DNA of 59,897 nt from Leptolyngbyaceae cyanobacterium M33_DOE_097 (GTDB lineage Bacteria; Cyanobacteriota; Cyanobacteriia; Leptolyngbyales; Leptolyngbyaceae), in NCBI GenBank assembly GCA_015296075.1, contig DVDV01000277.1:1-59897 (forward strand), written 5' to 3'. This document shows, in pieces, positions 35,673 through 44,010 of the stretch; the stretch's first letter is position 1; every line of letters starts with the position of its first letter. The notes below the pieces were generated by a model. The model ran no database searches and was not told where the DNA came from. It was given only the letters and a program-made list of their open reading frames with translations. Made by a program: the position numbers and the translations under genes.

Positions 35673-37706
35673 ATGACTCAAACGGATCTCATTCAGCGTG
35701 CCCAACAAGGAGAGGCGGAAGCGATCGCCGCACTCATGAATGTTGCGCTTGAAAAAATTGGTGCAACAGCGAAAGCGGCGATGCAGGATCAGTGGTTGCA
35801 TATTGTGCTGGAGGCAGACAAGCCTCTGAATCCAGAAGCTTGCATTGAGTTTGTTGGCACGGGCATTGAGCAGCTTGGAATTGATGACTTAGCCGCCTTT
35901 GTTCTGTATGGCAGGCTGATCGGTCAAGAGCAGCCTGACTGGATACGTCAAGTTGAATTGTTTAATCCAGAGTTTGAAGAAGATGATGACCTGACTAACT
36001 TTCGTGCATTTACAGCAGATGAACCACTAGATACCTCGCTAAGTCGCTCAGCAGACGGTTGGGGCGATGCTTCAAACCGCGATCGTCAGGCAGCAAAAGA
36101 ACGTCATCAGGGCGTGCTTGGAGTCGCATCTGAAAACGGTGTAAAAGATTATTCTCAACAGTCAGAGGAAGATAACCCAACTCTGGCAGGGCCAACGTTG
36201 GAATATGAATCCTTAGCCGCCTACGTTGCATCGCGATCGCCCCATCTCTCCACTCCGCAAGAAACTGTTCGGCACACCCCAGTTCTGTCCGCACCAACTC
36301 TGGTTGGTGATCCTCCCGCTAAGCTGCCACGCAAACGACGTAAGAAAAAGCGCTTGCCACGCCGTCTCTTGCTGTTGGCTGTACCTCTGGTAATGACCGT
36401 GGGTATCTGGCAAATTTGGCAGCGTTACTTTGTCGCTGATCCCACTGTGGGGGGGGGAGGCAGCAACCCGGCGATGAATGGGGCTGCATCAGTGACGCAA
36501 GATGTATTTCAAGTTGCGGTGAATCATGCGACACGAGCCGTTGATTTAGGGCGCACGGCGAACAGCAAAGATGAATGGCAGGCGGCAGCAACCGCTTGGG
36601 AGCAGGCGATCGCGGGAATGGAGCAAGTGCCCAAAGCACATCCGAAATATGCGATCGCGCAACAACGGGTGACGCAATACCAAAAGGAATTGCAAAGCGT
36701 GCGGGATGCTCACCTGACTCGTATCAAACCAGTCCGAATTTTGATGGGTGAGATAATGCCCAAATCAATTACCCATGATGGTCAGGGGCGCTTTTATGTT
36801 GCTAATGGTGGTGACACCCATACAATCACCGTATTTAATCGAAACTTGCAACGCACCCGTACAATTTCCGATCGCGTGCGGCTCTCACAATTTGGTTTCT
36901 CTCAGTTCACGGGTGCCCCTCAAGGTGAACCGATCGATACGGCGATCGCGCCTCAAGGAGGGGTTTGGTTCTCAAATCAACAAGTACAAAAAGCAGGTGA
37001 AAAGCCGATTCCGATTAATGATTGTCGGCCTGAGCAAAAACATCCAGCTGGCTTCTTATATCATCTCCGGCGCGGTGGTCGGGTGGATGGCGTGGCGCAA
37101 GTGGGTGCGGCTCCCAGGGTGATTGCGACAACGCCCAATGGTCGCTATGTTTTGGCAAGCAACTGGTGTAGTTGGGATGTGAGCATCGTTAACGCCCAAA
37201 CGCGCAAGGAAGTGCGCCGGGTGCAAGTTGGGCCTTACCCAGCAGATATTGCGATCGACCCTAAGAGCCAGACCGCTTATGTGGCAATCTCTGGTGCAAC
37301 TCGCATCGCGGCTATCAATCTTGAGACGTTTGAGGTGCGGTGGTTAGAAAATGTAGGGCGATCGCCGCTTTACCTGTCCCTTTCGCCTGACGCTCAATTT
37401 TTGTTTGCCACGCTTAAAGGAGAAAATAAGCTGGCGAAAATTAAGTTGGCGCAACCAACTGAGATTACCTACGTTGATACAGAAAAGACACCTCAAGGAG
37501 TTACGTTAACGCCAGATGGAGCGTTTGCTTATGTCGCCAACTCAGGTGCAAATTCAATCAGCAAGGTGCGTACCCGTGACATGCAGGTAATTGAGCGAGT
37601 GCCAGTCAAACCATTTCCGATTGATTTGGTTTATGACTCAACGACTCAGCGTCTTTGGGTTGCCTGCGCGTCGGGTCATGTTGTGGTTTTGCAAGATGCG
37701 AAATAG
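35673..37706 (+). CDS. Membrane-anchored YVTN-type beta-propeller protein with a cyanobacterial N-terminal domain
   Basis: The 677-residue protein parallels the CapA-like protein at 2664-4265 in layout. Residues 1 to about 98 are the same small domain (DLIQRAQQGEAEAIAALMN, LHIVLEADKPLNPEACIEFV, FVLYGRLIGQEQPDW). Then come an acidic/Ser linker, a basic KRRKKKRLPRR stop-transfer cluster and a transmembrane helix (about 231-252). A two-helix TPR-like segment (about 275-345) and a C-terminal propeller (about 350-677) complete it. The propeller has YVTN repeats such as RYVLASNWCSWDVSIVNAQT, PADIAIDPKSQTAYVAISG, LSPDAQFLFATL and LTPDGAFAYVANSGANSISK. The propeller is predicted outside the cytoplasm. 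No enzymatic residues are evident. Confidence 0.82.
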   Translation: MTQTDLIQRAQQGEAEAIAALMNVALEKIGATAKAAMQDQWLHIVLEADKPLNPEACIEFVGTGIEQLGIDDLAAFVLYGRLIGQEQPDWIRQVELFNPEFEEDDDLTNFRAFTADEPLDTSLSRSADGWGDASNRDRQAAKERHQGVLGVASENGVKDYSQQSEEDNPTLAGPTLEYESLAAYVASRSPHLSTPQETVRHTPVLSAPTLVGDPPAKLPRKRRKKKRLPRRLLLLAVPLVMTVGIWQIWQRYFVADPTVGGGGSNPAMNGAASVTQDVFQVAVNHATRAVDLGRTANSKDEWQAAATAWEQAIAGMEQVPKAHPKYAIAQQRVTQYQKELQSVRDAHLTRIKPVRILMGEIMPKSITHDGQGRFYVANGGDTHTITVFNRNLQRTRTISDRVRLSQFGFSQFTGAPQGEPIDTAIAPQGGVWFSNQQVQKAGEKPIPINDCRPEQKHPAGFLYHLRRGGRVDGVAQVGAAPRVIATTPNGRYVLASNWCSWDVSIVNAQTRKEVRRVQVGPYPADIAIDPKSQTAYVAISGATRIAAINLETFEVRWLENVGRSPLYLSLSPDAQFLFATLKGENKLAKIKLAQPTEITYVDTEKTPQGVTLTPDGAFAYVANSGANSISKVRTRDMQVIERVPVKPFPIDLVYDSTTQRLWVACASGHVVVLQDAK

Positions 37707-38609
37707 CGAAACGAGCTGAACTTAGTTCTTATAACTCTAAGAATTGCAAATTCAATCAAGTAAGGCATTGAGGGAATGCGTCACGTTGCACTTTAGCAGA
37801 GCTGTAAAACGGGCCTGACGCACTCTGCGAAAATTGCTCAGTCCAGCGCGAGCGATCGCGCTTTAAACAGGTGCCATCAGGACGGATGGAGCGTGTCTCT
37901 TCACTTGGATTGGATGAAAACTTCCAGGCGGAAAAAACGTGGCATTTTCCCTTTCTCAGCAAGGATTTGAAACTGCTACACCGGCTTTTGCCCAGGCTGA
38001 AGAGAGCAATTTTGCCAAACAAATACCCTGCAGTTGCCTCTGGAAAATGGGTCAGATTGAGTAGTTGTGCCTAATGCTTGAAAATAGTAAGCCATAGTCA
38101 TTTTAGTAGGGTGTAGGGGGTTTGACTGAGGCTCACCCAATACCCTCACACTCCATACTTCCAATGTCCTAAGTCATCTGGCGATAGGTATAGCTCTTAT
38201 TTTCGCAAGCCTCTCACTAATAAGCATTTTCAGCAGATGAAAGCAGAACATAGTGATAGGGTGAAATCTAGATCTAAAAGCAGTTAGTGAATGAACTAAC
38301 AAGTTAGCAGGCCAAAATAAGAAGGAAATATAGCCTTGATAAAGGTCTTATCTCAATCGTTTATCGTGTTGATTGAAGATTGATTGTTAAGAAACCAATA
38401 CTAAGAGGGATCACAGAGATGCAAGGAAAATGTCAGTTATAAAAGCTTTTTTGCAGCATCGTCAGAAAATAATCATCAATTTGGTTTTAAATAGGTATGC
38501 ATTCCTAAGATGAAGTAATAGAATAAATTCAACTCACATAAATGAACATTAGCTGTTGAAGTAATCTTTCATGATGTGATGCAAGCTTGTTCTCTTTTGG
38601 TAACTCAAA
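37707..38609. other. Long gene-poor spacer upstream of the H1-like gene
   Basis: About 900 bases. The first third contains a minus-strand open frame (37756-38022, ending with DAFPQCLT) without a recognisable family, so it is not called. The last 400 bases (38200-38600) are strongly AT-rich, with a short inverted repeat GTTAGT...ACTAAC (38283-38300). They probably contain the promoter of the H1-like gene. A small RNA here cannot be excluded by eye. Confidence 0.45.
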
Positions 38610-39212
38610 ATGGCAGAAACAACAGGTAAACGTACAAAGGCTTCAATTGTCAAAAAAGAATTAGTTGGTCAAGTTGCGGGGTTCCTTGGAGAGTTACCAG
38701 ACAAGCCCAAAAGTGAGCTATCTCTGAAGGAAGCAGTCAGAGAGTTACAAGATTTGATCAGAGGTGCGTTAGGTAAGGGTTATACCTATCAAGAAGTTGC
38801 CGATATGTTGAGCAACCAGGGCATTAAAATCAGTGCCTTCACGCTTAAGAGCTATGTACCTGCTGGTAAACGTCAGTCAACCCGTGCCAAGACTCGGCGC
38901 ACCAAAAAAGAAGCAGAGGCTGCTACACCCGTTGCCGTGACAGCCGCAAAGACATCTAAAGCTGCGAGTAATGGTCGAGTCGCAAAGAGCGCCACCAGTC
39001 AAAATGGCACTCGTCCAACTGCTCAGCGTGCTGCAGCAAAGAGTAGTGGCACCACTTCAACTCGTGGTACGGCAAAAGTGGCAACTAGCAAAGCAACTGC
39101 CAGGAAAACAAAAACCGCGGCAAAGGCGGCTCCGGAAGCTAAAACAACCGCACGCAAAGCGGCTACACCAACTCGTAAAGCTACAACCACTCGGCGTAAG
39201 AAAGCAGAGTAA
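38610..39212 (+). CDS. Histone-H1-like basic protein with N-terminal helical domain
   Basis: The 200-residue protein has two parts. Residues 1 to about 90 form a helical domain (SLKEAVRELQDLIRGALGKG, YTYQEVADMLSNQGIKISAF, TLKSYVP). Its second half reads like the helix-turn-helix of recombinase- or mobilisation-type proteins that test for a new or minority sequence context. Residues about 90-200 are low-complexity Lys/Ala/Thr/Arg/Ser with many AAK, TRK and RKA steps, like bacterial histone-H1-like tails. A nucleoid-associated or DNA-bridging role is the natural inference; no experimental function is known to me. It stands alone, with an AT-rich upstream region and a hairpin terminator downstream. 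Confidence 0.82.
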   Translation: MAETTGKRTKASIVKKELVGQVAGFLGELPDKPKSELSLKEAVRELQDLIRGALGKGYTYQEVADMLSNQGIKISAFTLKSYVPAGKRQSTRAKTRRTKKEAEAATPVAVTAAKTSKAASNGRVAKSATSQNGTRPTAQRAAAKSSGTTSTRGTAKVATSKATARKTKTAAKAAPEAKTTARKAATPTRKATTTRRKKAE

Positions 39213-39270
39213 AGCGTTAACTGATTCTCGCTATTGTAAATGTTAGCTTGCAGTCGGTAGGCAATAAAAA

Positions 39271-39316
39271 GCGATCGCGCCCATTAGCCAAAACGCGATC
39301 GCCTTGCTCTTATTAT
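39271..39316 (+). terminator. HIP1-derived hairpin terminator
   Basis: GCGATCGCG (39271-39279) and CGCGATCGC (39294-39302) form a perfect 9-bp stem with a 14-base loop, followed by CTTGCTCTTATTAT. An A-rich run precedes it (AATAAAAA), so it may work in both directions. It follows the H1-like stop by about 60 bases. Confidence 0.6.
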
Positions 39317-39522
39317 AGTACAATTGAGCTAGTTTGCCAAGCTTTAAAGCTCAAATAGAGATTTCTCGTCGCCTCACCCTACCCATCCCTTCTGTGAACA
39401 GATCAGCCAAACTGGAGTTCTGCCAGTTTTCTGCAATTGCTTCTGTTCGACACCAGGGCGTTGCCGATTAGATGCATGAATGCCATAAGGGCGCTGTCTC
39501 TGATGGAGATGCTACGCGGGCT

Positions 39523-39575
39523 GCCCCTAGCATGGAGATGCTTATCCAAAAAATCCTATCTACACTCAGCAACGC
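39523..39575 (-). repeat. Dispersed repeat R2, copy B (inverted relative to copy A)
   Basis: On the minus strand this reads GCGTTGCTGAGTGTAGATA, then GGATTTTTTGGATAAGCATC, then CATGCTAGGGGC, matching 13762-13813 with small differences. It lies in a convergent spacer near the 3' end of cdsA. Confidence 0.8.
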
Positions 39576-39645
39576 TACCCTACACCAGTCTCTGAGGGCG
39601 ACTTGCTGCCCTGGATGAGCTGAAATACCCTTGAGCTTTATTGGG

Positions 39646-40521
39646 TTACTTGCCACTGGGCAAGAGGGGCAGTACCAGCGTCACGAAGTAGTAGACCAAC
39701 GGTGCGGTGAAAACATAGCTATCGGCGCGATCGAGAATGCCGCCATGCCCTGGAATCAGTTGCCCTGAATCTTTAACTCCGGCATCGCGTTTCATCATGG
39801 ACTCGGTTAAATCACCAAGTAGGCTGGCAACCCCAATCAGTAGCCCCAGCGCTGCCCCCGTAAACGGATATCCAGGCCACTCTAAGTAATAGGAACCAAG
39901 GACGGCAACCGTTGTGCTGGCAGCAACGCCAAAAATCGCTCCTTCGACTGTTTTCTTGGGGCTAATAGCCGAGAGCCGTGTGCGCCCAAAAAACTTGCCA
40001 AAGACGTAGGCTCCGATGTCGGCAGCCCAAATGCAGATAAAGGCCAGCAACATATGGGTTAAACCAGGTGGTAAGTTGCCCAAACCAGCCCAGGAATGAA
40101 CCCAAAACCCATCCAGCGGCAAATTACTGACTTCTGCCTGTCCTAACGATCGCAGCCGCACCCAGAAGCTCGGCAAATACCCCGCGTAAAATAGACCCAA
40201 GATCGACGTTGAAATGTCGGCGATCGTCGCAAGCTTGGGTAAGAACAGCAGGTAAAAGCAAATCAGCGAACCTGCAACTGGGAAAATAGCGTCTGCCAGG
40301 GTTGAGTTAACAGTCGAGACTACTAAGAGCATCTGGCTAACGACGAGGGTCGTTTTTCCCGCAGGGGCAATGCCTTTAGCCCGCACTAATTGAAAGTATT
40401 CCAATTGCCCCAGGTAGACAATCGCGCAGAGAAAAGCGGTGAAATACCATCCACCCAAGAGCAATACACCGATCGCAATGGCGATCGCAACAATGGCACT
40501 AACAATCCGAGACCAGGGCAT
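39646..40521 (-). CDS. cdsA: Phosphatidate cytidylyltransferase
   Basis: CdsA makes CDP-diacylglycerol from phosphatidate and CTP, the precursor of phosphatidylglycerol in thylakoid and plasma membranes. The 291-residue protein has about eight transmembrane helices. The C-terminal signature includes ISPKKTVEGAIFGVAAS and LLGDLTESMMKRDAGVKDSG, with GHGGILDRADSYVFTAPLVY carrying the catalytic acidic residues. It is a stand-alone gene, 174 bases before the next gene upstream (cbiT) on the same strand. Confidence 0.95.
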   Translation of the reverse strand: MPWSRIVSAIVAIAIAIGVLLLGGWYFTAFLCAIVYLGQLEYFQLVRAKGIAPAGKTTLVVSQMLLVVSTVNSTLADAIFPVAGSLICFYLLFLPKLATIADISTSILGLFYAGYLPSFWVRLRSLGQAEVSNLPLDGFWVHSWAGLGNLPPGLTHMLLAFICIWAADIGAYVFGKFFGRTRLSAISPKKTVEGAIFGVAASTTVAVLGSYYLEWPGYPFTGAALGLLIGVASLLGDLTESMMKRDAGVKDSGQLIPGHGGILDRADSYVFTAPLVYYFVTLVLPLLPSGK

Positions 40522-40695
40522 AGCAAGCCTCTCACAACAGTCGATGTGTCAGATAACAGGTGAATAGTACCGTTATCGACTTTTATTTTTGATTCTCACC
40601 GGGCAGCAGGTTACGTCGAGGTTAAGGAATCTTTGAAACACTGTATCCCATTTAGCCTGCAATGCTGCAACCTTACTGACTTTTCACCTCATGCT

Positions 40696-41298
40696 TTAGT
40701 TTAACTTTTCTCCACTCAAGACGAAGATTGGATCAACGGCTGCCAGTGTTTGGTTTGTTCCCCTTTTCTCAAGTCGGTTGATGGCGGATTGTACAACTTC
40801 AACATTGCGAACCTGAAGCTCAGAAAAACTTTCAGAAATTTGGTAAAGGCTTTCTAGATTCGCGGCTGTCGCGACAATGCGTCCATTTGGGAGGAGGTGC
40901 CGCCACACTTCTTGCATGATGGATTTGATGAAACGCCCCCCTTCAACACAAACGCGGTGAGGCTTATCAGCGATCGCCCCAAGGCATTCGGGCGCACTTC
41001 CTTCAATCACGGTCAGGTTAGTAAGACCAAAGCGATCGCAATTACGGCGAATCAAACTGGCCACTTCTTCATCCCGTTCGATCGCAATCACACGCCCCAT
41101 TGAGCAGAGCAACCCGGCTTCAACGGCAACGGTTCCCGTTCCGGCACCGATATCCCACACGATGGAGTCTGACTCTAATCGCAGGTAAGAAATGAGCAGA
41201 AGGCGAATCTCGCGTGGACTCATGGGAATGCCCGGTAGCCGCTCAAACAGGTCATCAGGAATTCCGGGGCTAACGTAAGACCATAAAGGAGTAGGCAT
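40696..41298 (-). CDS. cbiT: Precorrin-8W decarboxylase/C15-methyltransferase subunit CbiT
   Basis: CbiT methylates C15 and decarboxylates the C12 acetate side chain during corrin ring synthesis. The 200-residue protein has a class I SAM-binding fold: MSPREIRLLLISYLRLESDS, VWDIGAGTGTVAVEAGLL (SAM loop), VIAIERDEEVASLIRRNC, and VCVEGGRFIKSIM. The partner CbiE domain is not fused (in some bacteria the two form CobL). No other cobalamin gene is in the window, as is common in cyanobacteria where these genes are scattered. It is divergent from the cation-efflux gene. Confidence 0.92.
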   Translation of the reverse strand: MPTPLWSYVSPGIPDDLFERLPGIPMSPREIRLLLISYLRLESDSIVWDIGAGTGTVAVEAGLLCSMGRVIAIERDEEVASLIRRNCDRFGLTNLTVIEGSAPECLGAIADKPHRVCVEGGRFIKSIMQEVWRHLLPNGRIVATAANLESLYQISESFSELQVRNVEVVQSAINRLEKRGTNQTLAAVDPIFVLSGEKLN

Positions 41299-41547
41299 GC
41301 TGCAATCAAATCACAAGAGAACAGTAGAGATCACGTAATGGTAAAGGCAAAGAACACGTTTGAGATAATTTTTAACAGAGTAAAAAGGAGTTTATCGCTT
41401 GCTTTAGATTCAGCCTACAGTCTGTTGTGCCACTGCCAAACCTTTCTCCAGCCTACGAAAAGGAACTCAGTACTTTACAAAGGTTTAGCAATATCGTCAG
41501 ACAGTCACAACCATAATGAATTGAAAGGATTCAACAGGCAAGCGCAG

Positions 41548-42456
41548 ATGGTTGTAGATAATCGAGGTGTTATTCGGCGGGTATTGCTCATTACCCTGCT
41601 ACTCAACCTGGTTGTGATGGTTATTAAGACTGGGATCGGGTTAACGACTGGCTCTCTCAGTCTGTTAGCGGATGCATTACATAGCGTGACTGACAGCGCC
41701 AATAACGTGCTAGGGTTGATTACCAGCTGGTTGTCTTCGCCCCACCCCGATCGCGACCATCCCTACGGTCATCACAAATTTGAGGCGATCGGCGCATTGG
41801 GAATTGCTGCATTTTTGGGAATTGCCTGCTTTGAGATTTTGCAAAGTGCCCTTGAGCGCATTCTGCAAGCAAAACCGCCAGAGGTGAATGTATCAAGCAT
41901 TGAGTTGTGGCTGATGCTCGGTGTCTTGGGGATTAACATTTTTGTTGCTTTTTACGAACGGCGAGTCGGCCTCCGGGTTGGTAGTCCAATTTTGGTGGCA
42001 GACGCTTATCACACGATGAGTGATATCTGGGTCACGATTAGCGTGATTGCTGGCTTAGTTGGCATCTGGTTAGGAGGTTGGCAGTGGTTAGATGTTGTGC
42101 TTGCCTTTCCGGTGGCGATTTTGGTGTTTTGGAGCGGTTGGAAAGTGTTGAAAGAGAATGTGCCCTGGTTAGTGGACGAAATTGCGATCGCCCCTGAAGC
42201 GATCTATGAAACAGTGATGCAGGTGCCGGGTGTAATTAACTGCCATGCCATCTCTTCACGGGGGGTGGTTGGGCGACAAGTGTTCATTGAAATGCACCTG
42301 ATTGTAGATGCGATCGATGTTGAAACGGCTCATGAAATCACTGAGTTTGTTGAAGCTAAGCTTGAAGAACGTTATGCGCCAGTGCGAACTACGATTCATG
42401 TAGAACCAAAAGCGTATCGGTCAAATCAGATTAGTTATGAGCTAGAGGATAGATAA
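41548..42456 (+). CDS. Cation diffusion facilitator (CDF) family efflux transporter
   Basis: CDF proteins exchange divalent metals (Zn, Fe, Mn, Cd) for protons. From ATG 41548 the protein has 302 residues, six transmembrane helices and a C-terminal cytoplasmic domain. The metal site is given by His-x3-Asp in TM2 (LLADALHSVTDSANN) and His-x3-Asp in TM5 (VADAYHTMSDIWVT). The loop DRDHPYGHHKFEAIGALGIA is also diagnostic. The frame is open back to an ATG at 41338, which would add 70 unconserved residues. I favour 41548 because the family sequence begins there (MVVDNRGVIRRVLLITLLLN), but a longer form is possible. It is divergent from cbiT; a link to cobalt is conceivable but not shown. Confidence 0.88.
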   Translation: MVVDNRGVIRRVLLITLLLNLVVMVIKTGIGLTTGSLSLLADALHSVTDSANNVLGLITSWLSSPHPDRDHPYGHHKFEAIGALGIAAFLGIACFEILQSALERILQAKPPEVNVSSIELWLMLGVLGINIFVAFYERRVGLRVGSPILVADAYHTMSDIWVTISVIAGLVGIWLGGWQWLDVVLAFPVAILVFWSGWKVLKENVPWLVDEIAIAPEAIYETVMQVPGVINCHAISSRGVVGRQVFIEMHLIVDAIDVETAHEITEFVEAKLEERYAPVRTTIHVEPKAYRSNQISYELEDR

Positions 42457-42631
42457 AAGTATGGGCGAGATGTTAAATAGGTAGAGAAAGGAATGAAATA
42501 GAGAAGATATAGTAATCTAAATAATCACTACAGAAGTGAGGAAGCGAAAGGGTAGAAGAAGAGGATGAGTTGGAAGTCAACGCTCACTCATCCCAGTCTT
42601 TCAAGTGTTTCGCCTTTCTGGGAAAGTTTGA

Positions 42632-43774
42632 TTAACTGCCGCAGGGTTTATTGCGCTGAGTATCGGGTGTCGCATCGGGATAGAACGTGCGAATGGCTCC
42701 ATCCTTTTTGACAAATACAGCAATAAATGGCTCTGCTTGTGGGTCTTTGATTGTGAAAAGGCAACCGACAGATTCTTTAGAATTTGTCTTAAATTGCTTA
42801 AATGCGCTGGTCGCTTGAATTAACATTTCTTGGGCGTTGAGTACGTAGGGGTAGCCCTTAATCGGGTGTTCAGCAACGAGGCGAGCGCCATTTACAATCG
42901 CAACACCCAGGCTGTAAATCACACCGTCTACTACTTCTTCTTTTGCGTCCTGTCCGTTAGATGTACGGGCAATGCGTCCGGCGATCCCCTTTTGTTGAAA
43001 CTCAATGTACCGACCATAGAAGTGCAAACCACCAATGCTATTGCCATCTTTTTCACCACAAAAGATGTGTTTGAACCCGTTGTATTTAAACCAAATTTCG
43101 GTCAGATCATCTAAAAATTGAGCTTCACTATTCCGCCCTGGTTTCAACTCTCCATTTGTTACCTGACGCAACTTACTGACCACATCGGGATAGTAAGTCA
43201 TCAATCGCCGAAACTCTACTGGCGAAACCGGGTCGTTAAAATTTGCACCGCAAAGTGCCAAAATCTTGTAATCAAATTTCTCTAGCTGCGGCTGAGCCGG
43301 AGACATGTCTTTTTGGGCGCCTTTGGGAAAATTCACAGGCACGCGGTCATCTTCTGTGTTGAAAAAGGGGTAGAGGGTGACTTTTCCACGAGGTACGCCG
43401 TTGTCGGGTGCATCAGGAGTATCAGGGGTATCAGGAGTATCAGGAGGCGAATCGGGTGCTTCACTACTGGCTTTGAAGGTGCCGCACTTAGCATTGACCC
43501 AGCGTTGTTCTGGAGTAACACCGGGGAGTCGCAGCAAGACGTATTCGCGCTTAGGTGAATTAAACCCAACGGCTTCATACTCAATCCCAACGGCTAATTT
43601 GGCGTTGCCAGGATTCCCACCCCGAATGGCTTGGGTGGCTGGGCAAGCTTCAGTCGCTGTAAAGATGCCTTGAGGTGGCACTTGTGCCTGTAATACAGAG
43701 CTACTGAAGAAAGTGGCAACACTACCCAAGATCAAGTAAGGAAAGTGCGACAGTTTGCGACGTACAGAGGGCAT
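42632..43774 (-). CDS. Secreted EndoU-like protein
   Basis: The 380-residue protein has a signal peptide (about 1-31, ending VLQAQ) and a small Cys-containing N-terminal domain (about 35-105). A DTP-repeat linker (DTPDTPDTPD, 111-120) and a C-terminal domain (about 160-380) follow. The latter resembles the XendoU/EndoU RNase fold. FKHIFCGEKDG and GGLHFYGRYIEFQQKG match the eukaryotic-type pattern (HVFVGE followed by FHNW-type), giving His236 and His251 as the likely catalytic pair. A third catalytic residue cannot be placed with confidence. Export implies an extracellular or periplasmic RNase or toxin; it may also be a non-catalytic homologue. No immunity gene is recognisable next to it. Its upstream neighbour is a DUF4157 protein, transcribed divergently. 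Confidence 0.7.
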   Translation of the reverse strand: MPSVRRKLSHFPYLILGSVATFFSSSVLQAQVPPQGIFTATEACPATQAIRGGNPGNAKLAVGIEYEAVGFNSPKREYVLLRLPGVTPEQRWVNAKCGTFKASSEAPDSPPDTPDTPDTPDAPDNGVPRGKVTLYPFFNTEDDRVPVNFPKGAQKDMSPAQPQLEKFDYKILALCGANFNDPVSPVEFRRLMTYYPDVVSKLRQVTNGELKPGRNSEAQFLDDLTEIWFKYNGFKHIFCGEKDGNSIGGLHFYGRYIEFQQKGIAGRIARTSNGQDAKEEVVDGVIYSLGVAIVNGARLVAEHPIKGYPYVLNAQEMLIQATSAFKQFKTNSKESVGCLFTIKDPQAEPFIAVFVKKDGAIRTFYPDATPDTQRNKPCGS

Positions 43775-44010
43775 GGTTCACTCCAATAAAAAGCTGAAGT
43801 CTGCGTCTTTTGCTTCTACACTACATTTTGTGAGTTCTCGGTTAAGTGTTAAGAAAAATTATCAGGGTGAAAAAGACAATAATTTTGATTAAACGATGAT
43901 TCGACTTTGGTCGGGTTTTTGGTGCAGCTGAGGGCGATCGCGCAGCTTCCGTCCGGATTGTTTAGTCAGCATCCGTAAGGATAATCATCTTGTTGCCAGA
44001 GGGATGATGT

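Larger units (their letters stand above)
39213..39645. other. Spacer with terminator and dispersed repeat between the H1-like gene and cdsA
   Basis: About 430 bases between convergent genes. It contains a hairpin built from HIP1 sequences (39271-39302) and copy B of repeat R2 (39523-39575), with a duplicated TGGAGATGCT beside it (39503-39512 and 39533-39542). A minus-strand frame at 39468-39656 translates these repeats and is not called. Confidence 0.55.

Noticed and set aside
37756-38022. Minus-strand 88-codon frame ending DAFPQCLT
   Set aside because: The C-terminal 45 residues have a somewhat protein-like look, but there is no signal peptide, no clear start and no known domain. It may be a decayed gene end; not called.
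39468-39656. Minus-strand 62-codon frame overlapping the end of cdsA
   Set aside because: It translates repeat R2 copy B and the spacer and has no independent support.
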